From Hyaloperonospora brassicae (Eukaryota > Oomycota > Peronosporomycetes > Peronosporales > Peronosporaceae): a DNA stretch of 64,000 nucleotides. Under the pieces are notes generated by a model. It made no database searches. It was given only the letters and a program-made list of their open reading frames with translations, and was not told where the DNA came from. The position numbers were made by a program, and so were the translations under genes. The stretch is from NCBI GenBank assembly GCA_947650285.1, contig CANTFL010000226.1, forward strand, positions 186,001-250,000, in the 5' to 3' direction. Positions 49,216 to 57,821 of the stretch are shown here, one piece after another. The number at the start of each line of letters is the position of its first letter. Positions within the stretch are counted from its first letter, which is position 1.

Positions 49216-49530
49216 TAACTAGATGGGACGAAGACCTCGGCTGCCGGTAGCATATCTAGATGATCAAGGATAACTCGCTGCCTGTACGAGGTTCAATCTT
49301 CGGATTTATCGGGTGCGTTTCATTCTTTCCCTCAATTGATGTGAATGCTACACACATTACCTCTTGTCGAAGTCTGTGTAATAGTAAAGAGCGTTCGTTT
49401 AAACGCGAGCAAGCAAGATCAGTATTAGTGTGTCCCTTTCTAACAAATTAATTAGCCATTACCATAATTTATAAATGGAGGGTGAGTGGTGGTTAGCGAA
49501 AAGTGAGTGGTGAAAAGCGGCTTCCTAGTT

Positions 49531-49969
49531 AAGGAATATTTCCACGACACAACGCGTGCCAACGACATGCAATAGGCTCATGCCGCTCTACGTTTGACTC
49601 ATCGGAAGCTTTCGTAAGTGATTCAACATCAGGTCCAACAAAAGGTGTAGCAAACGATTCACGCAGGCTTTTGCAAACAGGCACAACACAAGCGTCGATT
49701 CCCTCACAGCCATGAGTCAAACAAGGGCAACCCGTCCCTCCATTGTACAGATACCGCCCATCGTAAATATCCTCCGGGACTAACTCACGTCACTTGCATT
49801 GCCGTCAAAGAACCAAAGCTCGCACGATGCCAAAAACAAATCATTTTGTAGCCCACGTGTGTCAAACAGCGCGTGTAAATCCCACCCACTTTTGCGATCG
49901 TCGCGGCAAATCGCTATGCCTTTCCAGCTCCACTAAAGAGCCAAATGTCGCACAAAAGCAGCGACAAAT
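49531..49969. promoter_or_regulatory. Upstream region of the reductase-isomerase fusion gene
   Basis: The only gap between the transposon edge and the fusion gene. An initiator-like TCATTTTGTA lies at 49841-49850, about 120 bp before the start codon. Composition changes here from AT-rich to balanced. A minus-strand ORF at 49529-49720 has no motif. Confidence 0.35.
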
Positions 49970-52900
49970 ATGTTTGCGCCGCTTCAGAGTCCACAGTTCC
50001 CCAGCAACACACGTGCAGTGTGCATCGGGAGCGGCCGTTTGCTCGTAAGTGTACAACTCCTCATTGGCTTTTTCACTGGGGTGTCACGCAACGGAATCGC
50101 CTGCAAACTTACGGGCACTATGCCCAATGCCTTAGCGCGCTGTGCTTGTTCCTGTTTTTCGCGCGCTCGGGTCGGGTGTAGTCGTCGCGCAGACGCGGGG
50201 CACAGGTTTCGCAACCACTTGCGCCGTTGCTGCGGGAAAGTACGAAGTGGATACGATCGACTCCAATGGGAGCGTGAGCACGACCACTTGTCAACTGGAG
50301 GGTACCGACGCCAATGTATCTGACGTACAAAGTACTCTGCGGTTTGAGCTGATTCGACTGTCCTCTGTCGGTCTGTCTGTGTTTTTCGTTTCTTGCGTTG
50401 ACTACGAGCAGCAGTTGGGTCGTTGGGCGTTCCGGAAGGGCGCGCGGCGTTTCTAGAGCTCCCGTCAAAGCTGTCCGAGCTCCAATACATTGGTTTCGGT
50501 GTCACGGAAGCAGGACTGCGGTCGAAGACGCAGGTCATTATCGATCTAGCCGAGTTCCTGCAACGCGCCTTTGAGGCTATTCCTGGTACGTCAGCGTCCG
50601 TGTGGTTCCTGCGGCTGAGTCCAGTGCTTCTCTCATCGATCACATGTATCTACTGACTACCAGGCAACGTGCTGTCTGTGATCAACACGGACAACTTCCC
50701 GAGAAATGGTGACCACATCAAGAAGCTCGTGCTCGAGCTGGAATGGGTCAAAGGCGATGAGGCCGTTGCGTTTCGAACGTACTTGGATGCCAAGGTGCAC
50801 TTCCACAACACCATGGTCGATTGCATTACCAACCACCGCGTTGGCGACCCGTTGGTGCCTCTGGCGGAGCCGCTGCCAGCGAAGGCCATTGTGATTGAAG
50901 ATTTGAAGGGAGTGTTGAACGCTGACTGTCTCCGCAAGGTGCCTGGTGTCCACGTACGCACTGGTGAGCTAGACATTGCCAAAGACTATTTGCTCAAGTT
51001 CTCGCTCGGCAACGCTGTAAATTCTGCAATGGTGTATCTCCTCGCGCTTTCACGTCAACGGACTGCAAACCAGTTTCAGAAATTTCCAGTCATCAGCGCC
51101 TATTTGGACGCGCTATTCGAGATGGATATTCTGCCAGCAGTGATCGCTGGCGATGTACCGGAAGAAGAAGCTCGTGCGTTCTACACTGAGTGGCTCGAAC
51201 GCATGAAGCACCCGCACTTCGGACTGGACACTTTCTGGGTCTCCCAGAACGCGTTTCTCCGCATTTACGTGCGTCTCCTCAATTCGGTGAACAGGAACGT
51301 TGCCAACGACGCAAACTACCGCCCAAGCGTATTCATGGCGTTTGCCACGGCTGTCGCGCTGCGCTTCCTAACGCCATCCCAGGCCGAGTCCAAGCGCGAT
51401 GAGCCATTCATATTCGTCGGCCAGATGGACTCGATCCAGAGCATTGCACCGATCTTCTCGATTACTGAGAAAACTTGGACATACGACGCAGGTCTCACTG
51501 CCAACCTCTGCACCGGCAAATATGAGTTCGACGATGGCGAGGACGGACGGGTGTCTCGACTTCTGTGGCGAGCTAGTCAGCACGTGCTCGCAGCCAGCAA
51601 AAGCAGCAGCCGCGACTTTTGCAAGTCTGGACGTGCAGAGTCTTCCCCCGAGGTTTCCAGCGGTGTCGGCGTGGCTGTTGCCAGTGTCCTCAGCTCCGTC
51701 AAAGGCTTCGATCTCACAAACGACGCATACGCTTCCTTTGCTACCGACGTAGCCGCTCTGTACCAGCGTCTCGTATGCGGAAAGCAAACTGCTCTCGAAA
51801 CCCTCGGAGACGTGCTTCGCAACCACCACCCGAGTGAATACCTCACTACTAAGGATGACGTTGTGGCATTTGTGCGTGAGGCCGTTGCCAGCGTCCAGAT
51901 CATTGACATGCACACGCACTTGTTCCCTCCGAGCCACGGCAAGCTCATGCTTTGGGGCATCAATGAGCTGTTGACGTACCACTACCTCGTGGCCGAGTTT
52001 TTGCAAACGGCACTCATGCAAGCGGAAGAGTTCAATTCGTGCACAAAGGAGCAGCAGGCCGGTCTCGTCTGGCAGCACCTGTTCGTGGATCGCTCTCCTG
52101 TGTCGGAGGCTTGCCGTGGAGTACTGACGACGCTGCACTTGTTGGGTCTGGACCACCTTGTGGCGAGACGCGACCTGTCTGCTATCCAGAAATGGTTCAA
52201 GCAGCGGGATGCCGAAGAGTACGTGGACACGGTGTTCCGCCTAGCTGGTCTCAAGTACGCAGTGATGACTAACGTCCTGTTTGAACCGGAGGAGGCACGA
52301 CACTGGCTGGGTGATCCAGCCACAACCACGTCGCCGCCTGCATGGTCGCGCAAGTACTTCCGTTCGGCTCTGCGGGTAGACCAAGTCCTGCTTGGCGATT
52401 GGGCGTCCATCAGCCCGACGCTGGACGTGTTCAAGCTACCACATACGCTCGTGGGTGTGCGTTTGCTTCTGAAGAAGTGGATCGACATTATAAAGCCCGA
52501 GTACTTCATGGCTAGCGTACCCATTCCCTTCGAGTACCCGGAGGAGAATGCGTCTGCTTCTGCTGGTACAAATGAGCTACCAAATGGTGCGGAATTGCTA
52601 CTGCAAGTGCTGCTGCCGCTTGCTGAAGAGAAGAAGCTGCCGATCGCGCTAAAGTTTGACAGCGTGCGTCCGATCAATGCTCGTTATGGTGTGGCCGGCG
52701 ACGGAGTGAAGCCGAGCAACGTGGACGTTTTGATCAAGTTGTGCCGTAACTTCCCCAAGGTGAAGTTCCTGGCCACATTCCTCTCGCGCGTGAACCAGCA
52801 CGAAGTGACCGTGGCGGCCAACAAGTTCCGGAACCTGCATCTGTATGGCTGCTGGTGGTACTGCAACAACCCGTCGATCATTGAAGAGCTCACGCGGATG

Positions 52901-53131
52901 CGTATCGAGATCCTGGGCACGGCGTTCACGAGCCAGCACTCGGACGCGCGTGTACTGGACCAGCTCATTTACAAGTGGAGCCACTCGCGCGATGTGATCG
53001 GCAAAGTGCTCGTGGACATGTACGAGAGGCTCTTTGCCACGGGCTGGAAGATGTCCAAGCGCGACATCCAGCGCGACGTGCAGAGGTTGTTTGGCCAGAG
53101 CTACGAGGAGTTCATGGCAAAGAGCATGTGA
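49970..53131 (+). CDS. Fused uronate reductase-like (mannitol dehydrogenase family) and uronate isomerase-like protein
   Basis: Four exons: 49970-50044, 50136-50331, about 50412-50585 and 50664-53131, giving 970 residues. Introns are 91, 80 and 78 bp. The intron-2 acceptor could instead be 50408 or 50414. The joined frame restores the family N-terminus CIGSGRLLRAVLVPVFRALG, then YIGFGVTEAGL, VINTDN..RNGD, NTMVDCIT and VIEDLKG. The reductase part spans roughly residues 1-400. In mannitol dehydrogenase-type enzymes the active site is K-x4-N-x2-H; here K260 and N265 are present but the His position is Asn268. Residues about 545-970 resemble uronate isomerases: DMHTHLF with metal-ligand-like H565 and H567, LMLWGINELLTYHYL, and SEACRGVLTTL..LGLD. 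In bacteria the isomerase and reductase catalyse consecutive steps of galacturonate or glucuronate breakdown. The linking region (about 400-540) is unassigned. Substrate and direction are inference. Confidence 0.85.
50045..50135 (+). other. Intron 1 of the fusion gene
   Basis: GTAAGTG donor and CCTTAG acceptor, 91 bp, phase 0. Splicing joins GSGRLL to RAVLVPVF, which rebuilds the nucleotide-binding turn of the reductase domain. Confidence 0.85.
50332..50411 (+). other. Intron 2 of the fusion gene
   Basis: GTACTC donor after phase 1, with a pyrimidine-rich 3' end TTTTTCGTTTCTTGCGTTGAC and acceptor GAGCAG. Two nearby AGs (50408, 50414) would also keep frame and change one residue. Confidence 0.65.
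50586..50663 (+). other. Intron 3 of the fusion gene
   Basis: GTACGT donor, branch-like CTGAC and TACCAG acceptor, 78 bp, phase 1. Splicing yields GNVLSVINTDN, the conserved segment of the family. Confidence 0.85.
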
Positions 53132-53252
53132 GAAATAGCAGCAGCGATGTGATCGTGAGCAACCACAGAAGGACGATACGCAGTACACTCGTCAGCAGCA
53201 GCAGCAGCAACAGCAATCCCATCCGTCTGTCTATTGCAGCAAACGCACTCAC
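53132..53252. other. Convergent 3' region with a short CAG repeat
   Basis: About 120 bp separates the fusion gene's stop from the stop of the minus-strand gene. It contains a (CAG)n run at about 53190-53212. No separate terminator is discernible. Confidence 0.5.
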
Positions 53253-53819
53253 TCACGCGATCCTCCGCTCGCCTTCCTCCTTTTGCCCAAGTAGTGCCAA
53301 ATATTTCTTGGCCTGAGCCGGCGACTGTCCAGTCTCCTCCAGCGCCTTCACGAGTCTCGCGCGCAGCTCCATCACCTGCATCTGCAGCTGCTGCTTCGTG
53401 ACTCGCTCCTTGAACTGAATCTCTGCGCGCTTCAGTTGCAACCGCTCGCGTCGCAGCGTCTGCTGCTGCTTCCACTTGGCCACTGCAAAGTCCAAGTGAC
53501 GCGTCTCGACTGCCAGGAGCACCCGCTCGTCCGCATGGGCCGCAGGTGGACCTCCCACTGGCTCTGTTTTCCCGCACTGCTCCGTCGCGTTCGCAGCAGA
53601 TCGCAGCGCCTTTGTCTTCTTTCGACCCATTTCCCTCGAGACGGTCTTCGCGCCTCTGTCGTTTTCCTCCGTCTTGCGCTTCGTCCCCGTTGCCGTACCG
53701 CTCGACTGGCGATCGTCGTCCGCGCGCTCTGTCGCCGCGTTGACGTCCGAGTCGCTGGCGCTTTCGCCCGCCGTGGGACGCCGGCGCTCGGTCTTTGACA
53801 GCGACTTCTGCATGTGCAT
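53253..53819 (-). CDS. Coiled-coil basic protein with a GRKK.K.LR motif
   Basis: 188 residues. The first half is polar and low-complexity (KTERRRPTAGESASDSD...). Next comes MGRKKTKALRSAAN, then a long predicted coiled coil (RHLDFAVAKWKQQQTLRRER, LQLKRAEIQFKERV, MQVMELRARLVKALEE) and a short tail SPAQAKKYLALLGQK. The G-R-K-K-x-K stretch before a Leu/Gln-rich coil resembles the tail found in plant and oomycete Myb/NAM-associated proteins, but I cannot identify a DNA-binding domain. The start ATG is only 2 bp after the stop of the next ORF upstream, so it may really be the last exon of a longer gene. The role is unknown; nuclear location is a guess from the basic residues. Confidence 0.6.
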   Translation of the reverse strand: MHMQKSLSKTERRRPTAGESASDSDVNAATERADDDRQSSGTATGTKRKTEENDRGAKTVSREMGRKKTKALRSAANATEQCGKTEPVGGPPAAHADERVLLAVETRHLDFAVAKWKQQQTLRRERLQLKRAEIQFKERVTKQQLQMQVMELRARLVKALEETGQSPAQAKKYLALLGQKEEGERRIA

Positions 53820-53821
53820 AT

Positions 53822-54319
53822 TCAGGTGAGGCGCCAGTTATGCCTCGACGGACTCTGTTTTCGTTGGTATTTTAGGCGTTCGAGATCTGGAAGGGGCGAA
53901 GAATGCACTGAGTGGGTCTGCCGTTCGAAACCTCCTGATTTAGAACAAGCACCAGCGGCAGTCGCACTGGCTGCAGGAATCTCGTCAAGTAGCGATTCTG
54001 CACTACAGGAAGAAGACATTCCCGAGAACGAACGACGTTGTCGTACGAAAGGGAGTGTTGCTGCACACCATTGCCCTCGCCCTACACACACTTTTTCTTC
54101 GAGTGTGATTGCTCTGGATGGAGAAGGTGCAGCAGTAGGCAAGTTGGCTTGGGCTACTTTTTTTATGCAGTCTGCATCTTCGGGAGTTGTCGTCTCTACG
54201 TTTCTGTGCGTATTGCCAGACTTGAGAGCGAGGCGCGCAGCGGAAACAGTTGTCTCCGAGACAAGCGCGACGTTTTTGAGCTTTGCGGCGGCTTTGTTTT
54301 GGTCGATGGTTGCACGCAT
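53822..54319 (-). CDS. Unrecognised protein, possibly the 5' part of the neighbouring coiled-coil gene
   Basis: 165 residues from ATG 54319-54317 (MRATIDQNKAAAKLKNVALV...), rich in Ser, Ala and Thr, ending SRHNWRLT and a TGA at 53824-53822. Two bases later, in another frame, the 188-residue coiled-coil ORF starts. Two separate eukaryotic genes would not normally be packed this way, so an intron bridging them is likely. A GTCCGT..GCAG pair exists but does not restore frame, and I could not choose a donor. The plus strand is also partly open here (53814-54341) but looks less protein-like. Confidence 0.35.
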   Translation of the reverse strand: MRATIDQNKAAAKLKNVALVSETTVSAARLALKSGNTHRNVETTTPEDADCIKKVAQANLPTAAPSPSRAITLEEKVCVGRGQWCAATLPFVRQRRSFSGMSSSCSAESLLDEIPAASATAAGACSKSGGFERQTHSVHSSPLPDLERLKYQRKQSPSRHNWRLT

Positions 54320-55271
54320 GGAAGACCTAAGACGGATGTGATGAGGGTCGAGATGAAACACACTAATGATGACTGACCTTCCTATCGGGAAACAACAAAG
54401 TAGCACCGGGAAGGCGACATTGACAGGCATACCTCTTCTTTGTCCGCAGCACTTGCAACAGCAAAAGCTATCCGAGCAAACAAATGAACGCTCGCCCTCT
54501 TGGCTCGTCGGCAAAGAACAGCCGAAGTCTCTCTATCTCTCTGATCAGTCAATTGCTTGCAGTTGGTCGCACGTTTTTCCTTAAGCGCACGCAAAATCGT
54601 CCATCGTCTCTTTTTTCGCTCACCGTCATCTTCAACACATCAGCAACACGAACGAGCTGCTTCGTCCACAGCAACCACAGCCTCGTTGTGGCTAGTACAC
54701 CTCACAGCGCACTTGCCGTTCGACAATTGCACATGTCTGCCATCCAAAAAGGGTCCGTAAATGACGAGACGTAATTCGATTTTCCGGACTAATTTACTGA
54801 TACTGAAGGGCGAGCTACCAGAGTTAGCTCCTCTTGAGGCGAGAGCCTTCATGGTCATATACTAGTCAACTCTCGAAGACGCTAAAGCCTACGTATCGTT
54901 TGCTATGCGCGTAGCAAAAGCTACAGTTTAATAAGGATGTACATGTGCACTGGACGTAGTACATCGTCACGGAGACAACAGTGCCAAAACAAGCTGCAAT
55001 AGGACCGCAAAGCCTAATCAGCAACCTCATTTGGAATAGCCGATTTTCTTTGTGCATACTGGTTGCTACAGTTCACACTGGTCAAAGCCTTTTACAGCGA
55101 TGGCTCACAGGTACTGAGGGGTAGTTGCACTTCGATAAAGGTGCAGTTGCTGGCGCTTGCAGTTGAACTTGACTAATACACAAGTATAAACTTGAATAAA
55201 GAGAGGCTCACGCTTTTGCGTGATGTGACTTGGTCCACTTGGGAGATACAGTACACTTTCACGTCATGGAA
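54320..55271. other. Intergenic stretch
   Basis: Short ORFs on both strands without motif. It may contain the promoter and leader of the minus-strand gene(s) to the left. I see no repeats. Confidence 0.45.
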
Positions 55272-55690
55272 CTATGGAACGGTGATGAAATGCACAGCAC
55301 GATACTGCATGCCTAGCGCATGTTGATACTTCCACCATATCTCCAGGAGATGGATGGCGTTCTTTTGTTGGTGTGAACGAGCACCGTCAGGCAAGTGAGC
55401 ACTGATGAGATACATCGCAGCGTCGCCTTCAGCGGTTTGCGGAATGATGACCAGCAACAAGTTTGACATGCATAGCGAAACGAGCGCGTCCTATCGTCAG
55501 ACAAGGCGACGTGGTTGTTGTTGACTCTTCGTCCTTAATTTGGTTCATGTCGATCGCGGAACCAGATAACGCCAACGTGCCCGCTAAATTGGTCATCATG
55601 CCGCCGCAAACCCACGTCACGTGGACGAATGACACTACCACAAGTGCTTCTACATCGATGCAGCATGCCTGGACGCGCGTATTCTGATAC
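55272..55690. other. Coding-like stretch of uncertain strand
   Basis: Both strands have good codon composition. On the minus strand a frame (VVVSFVHVTWVCGGMMTNLA..., 55429-55641) would have to shift by one base near 55470 to continue as 55272-55469 (MSNLLLVIIPQTAEGDAAMY...). A GTCCAG acceptor-like site lies just upstream. On the plus strand 55463-55687 reads RQGDVVVVDSSSLIWFMSIA and ends 5 bp before the 3' end of the methyltransferase gene. No family recognised. It may be a frameshifted gene or an exon of an unresolved model. Confidence 0.3.
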
Positions 55691-55692
55691 CT

Positions 55693-56336
55693 TCACTTGT
55701 GATTTCCTCTTGCTGCAGCAACACCACTGCTCGTTGTCATTGGCAATTTAGCCCACAGCGCAAAGCTTTGCAAGACAATCGATGCTGCGACCGTCACATT
55801 GAGCGATGCCGTGCCGCCTCCGTGCTGCGGAATGTACACGAAATCATCGCAAATTGCCACTTGAGCCGAGTTCATGCCACTGCCCTGGAAACAACACGAC
55901 ATGTGGTATCACAGTATCAAATATCACGTTCACCTCGAAGCTTTTCCTGTTGCGTGTCAGTCACCTCGTTTCCCATGATAAAAGCCGAGTCACCACGAAA
56001 TGGGTGGTCGGCGACACTCGCAGCAGTCTGCATGATCTCGACTCCAATGATGCGAATGCCTCGCTCCTTGCAATGCGCTCTGCACCCTTTCAACGTGGCC
56101 AGACGCGTGACCTGACAGCTCAGTGAGCTCAGAAAAGGCTCTTGTTCCTGCAAGCCGAATGTCTTCTGTCCAACGACAAACACCTCTTTGACCCCAAAGG
56201 CTGAAGCACTCACGAGCATGTTCTTGAGGTTTTTGATCTTCTGCACATTGTTTAGGATCAAATAATGACGCGGCGTCGCCACAACGGCGTCGACAACCTC
56301 TCTCATGGTCACCAAATGAATGGCTGAGGCGCTCAT
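55693..56336 (-). CDS. SpoU/TrmH-family RNA 2'-O-ribose methyltransferase
   Basis: Two exons on the minus strand: 56336-55965 and 55884-55693, giving 187 residues. The 80-bp intron (GTGACT donor, TTCCAG acceptor) joins FIMGNE to GSGMNSAQVA, restoring motif 2 (GNEGSGM). Motif 3 is YIPQHGGGTASLNVTVAASI. Motif 1 reads NVQKIKNLKNMLVSASAFGV, where the usual pattern is N.G...R.A..FG, so Val42 stands at the position of the conserved Arg. These proteins use a trefoil-knot fold to bind S-adenosylmethionine and methylate a ribose in tRNA or rRNA. The start at 56336 (MSASAIHLVTMREVV) fits the small, single-domain members; the frame is open for 18 more codons upstream. Substrate is not predictable. Confidence 0.85.
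55885..55964 (-). other. Intron of the SpoU/TrmH gene
   Basis: 80 bp, phase 0, with GAG|GTGACT donor and TTTCCAG|GGC acceptor on the minus strand. Removing it rebuilds the GNEGSG S-adenosylmethionine-binding motif. Confidence 0.88.
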
Positions 56337-57335
56337 AGTGCAAACGGTCTTTTGCAGGACAGGAAGAGCACATAGAAAGAAACAAATCATCAGCGCGCAC
56401 TGGCTATGTCGGACGAGCGCTTAGCTTATTCTTCGTGAGTCGATACATGTTGGCTCACGAGCTCACCTCCATTGCGTTACGATAGCACCCTGAGATGGCT
56501 ACACCCATTGCTAACAAACTAAAAAAACAACACCGCAACAATAAGCTCATTACGACATCAGAGACTACAGAACTCGCCAAAAGACGCAGATCGATTTCGT
56601 TTGATGCTGGTCATGGCATCAACTCTGGGCAATCGTAGTGCCCGCAGCTTCGATAGTCGCTGTAGCCGTAGTACACCAGCGGAACTAGTTGCACCTCGTC
56701 GCCTCGTGTATACTTTGCGATGGAAGGCGAGGAGCGCAATCTCTCGACAGTGGACTCGTTCCACGTGGCGTCGGCACTGCAGCGTAGCACGCAAGCGTCG
56801 CAACGTCGTTAACATCGACGACAGGGCGGACGAGAATAAGGACAGGACAATCTCTGTCGTCGTGCGTACACCGCCGCATAAACAAAGGGGTGAGGCCAAT
56901 CTCTGTAGCTCACCGTCGATGCCGACGATCTACGCCGACGATTTCGGGCCAGCGACGTCGAGTCGAATCGATGGCAGTAGGAAAAACTCAGAGGAGTTAC
57001 CGATAAGTGCCGAGACAGTCGCAAGGTCCAAAGACGTTCCTGCTCCGGTATCGGCGTCTGCCTCGCACGTGTCCGCAGCGTTCCTGGCCACACGAGCACT
57101 TGGCAGTCCACGGCATGTTTTTGTCCAGCTGGGGGATTGCAGCAGGACGATGGACGGAATCCGTCCGCCACAGGTGCAACAAAATGAGAACAAGTCTCAC
57201 GTGATCCGTTGTGCGTCGTGCCAAAGTGGCAACAGGGTCTCTGGTCTCACGTGACACTTGTGTCGCCACCACCCACAGGTTTTGAGGGTTCATAGCTTGC
57301 AAAACAGTTGTAAAGAGAACGAGGTCCGTCGCCAT
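56337..57335 (-). pseudogene. Possible ankyrin-repeat gene or relic, frames unresolved
   Basis: From an ATG at 57335 the minus strand reads MATDLVLFTTVLQAMNPQNL... for 112 codons. Further down, another frame gives EIGLTPLFMRRCTHDDRDCP followed by VLILVRPVVDVND (about 56815-56915), which fits the ankyrin pattern G.TPL..A......V..L....ADVN. Frame changes between the pieces are not explained by introns I could place. The plus-strand 217-residue ORF (56601-57254) is probably the shadow. It could be a multi-exon gene or a dead copy. Confidence 0.3.
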
Positions 57336-57513
57336 TGTCGAGAAGAACTATCGCCATACAAAGCCATGTCGAGGTCGTGCCTTGTGCGGCAAGAAGTGCC
57401 AGCGATCAGCTGTTGATGCAGCTAACGACGCATGCAGAGCATCTACTGGGCCGATCAAGTGCAGCCAGATATTTGGTGTCAAGGGTCCTAGCAGCCGCAC
57501 ATGTGGCAAAAAA
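57336..57513 (+). other. Possible coding fragment ahead of the poly-G tract
   Basis: A plus-strand frame reads SDQLLMQLTTHAEHLLGRSS and AARYLVSRVLAAAHVAKN, protein-like, and then runs into the G/C homopolymer. It could be a truncated exon whose other part is lost or mis-assembled at the homopolymer. Confidence 0.25.
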
Positions 57514-57540
57514 CCCCCCCCCGGCGCGCCCCCCCGCCGC

Positions 57541-57573
<33 letters not shown>
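57514..57573. repeat. C-run / G-run block with a 29-base poly-G
   Basis: CCCCCCCCC-GG-CGCG-CCCCCCC-GCCGC is followed by 29 consecutive G (57541-57569) and CCCC. The C-rich left half can pair with the G run. Such a homopolymer is unstable and hard to sequence, so the length is doubtful. It opens artefactual Pro- or Gly-rich ORFs. Confidence 0.9.
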
Positions 57574-57790
57574 ATTGCAGGCAGATGCGAAGCAACGTGA
57601 CGCGTTTGTAGGTCGGCTGCGCTCCGATGGGATTCCAATTGCGACGCTGCGGAATCAGTCGTGCCGAGATATTTCCAGCGCTTGTGAGCCCGGCGGTTCG
57701 CCTGCCGCAGCTGCTTGTGCAGCCAAAGCAGCTGCATCGATTCCACCTGGTGAGAGCAGAAAAATGGGACACGAGGGATCGCAGAACCAG

Positions 57791-57806
57791 TCATTCTGTC
57801 ACTTCC
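57791..57806 (+). promoter_or_regulatory. Oomycete initiator-like motif for the dehydrogenase gene
   Basis: TCATTCTGTCACTTCC resembles the oomycete start-site consensus (TCATTYYNCAWTTT with neighbouring pyrimidines). It lies about 30 bp before the ATG at 57822, supporting a short leader and that start. Confidence 0.45.
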
Positions 57807-57821
57807 ACTGCCCGTGTTGGG

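Larger units (their letters stand above)
48237..49530. mobile_element. Terminal-inverted-repeat element, copy 2, with a nested LTR
   Basis: The left end (GATGCCGCTATTCTCCACTT, then ACTTTCCGCTAACCACCACC) and the reverse complement of the right end (GGAAGCCGCTTTTCACCACT, then CACTTTTCGCTAACCACCAC) are the same terminal repeat as the element at 41877-43769. The subterminal sequence on the left (CTCTCGCGCTGT, then AATAATAAAAA and ACGCAAAAT) also matches copy 1. The LTR at 48456-48919 lies inside, so the retroelement landed after this element. Confidence 0.75.

Noticed and set aside
51368..52677. Long minus-strand ORFs opposite the fusion gene (262 and 231 residues)
   Set aside because: Antisense shadows of the strongly supported reductase-isomerase exon.
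56601..57254. 217-residue plus-strand ORF
   Set aside because: Arg/Ser-rich with no structure; the ankyrin-like text lies on the minus strand.
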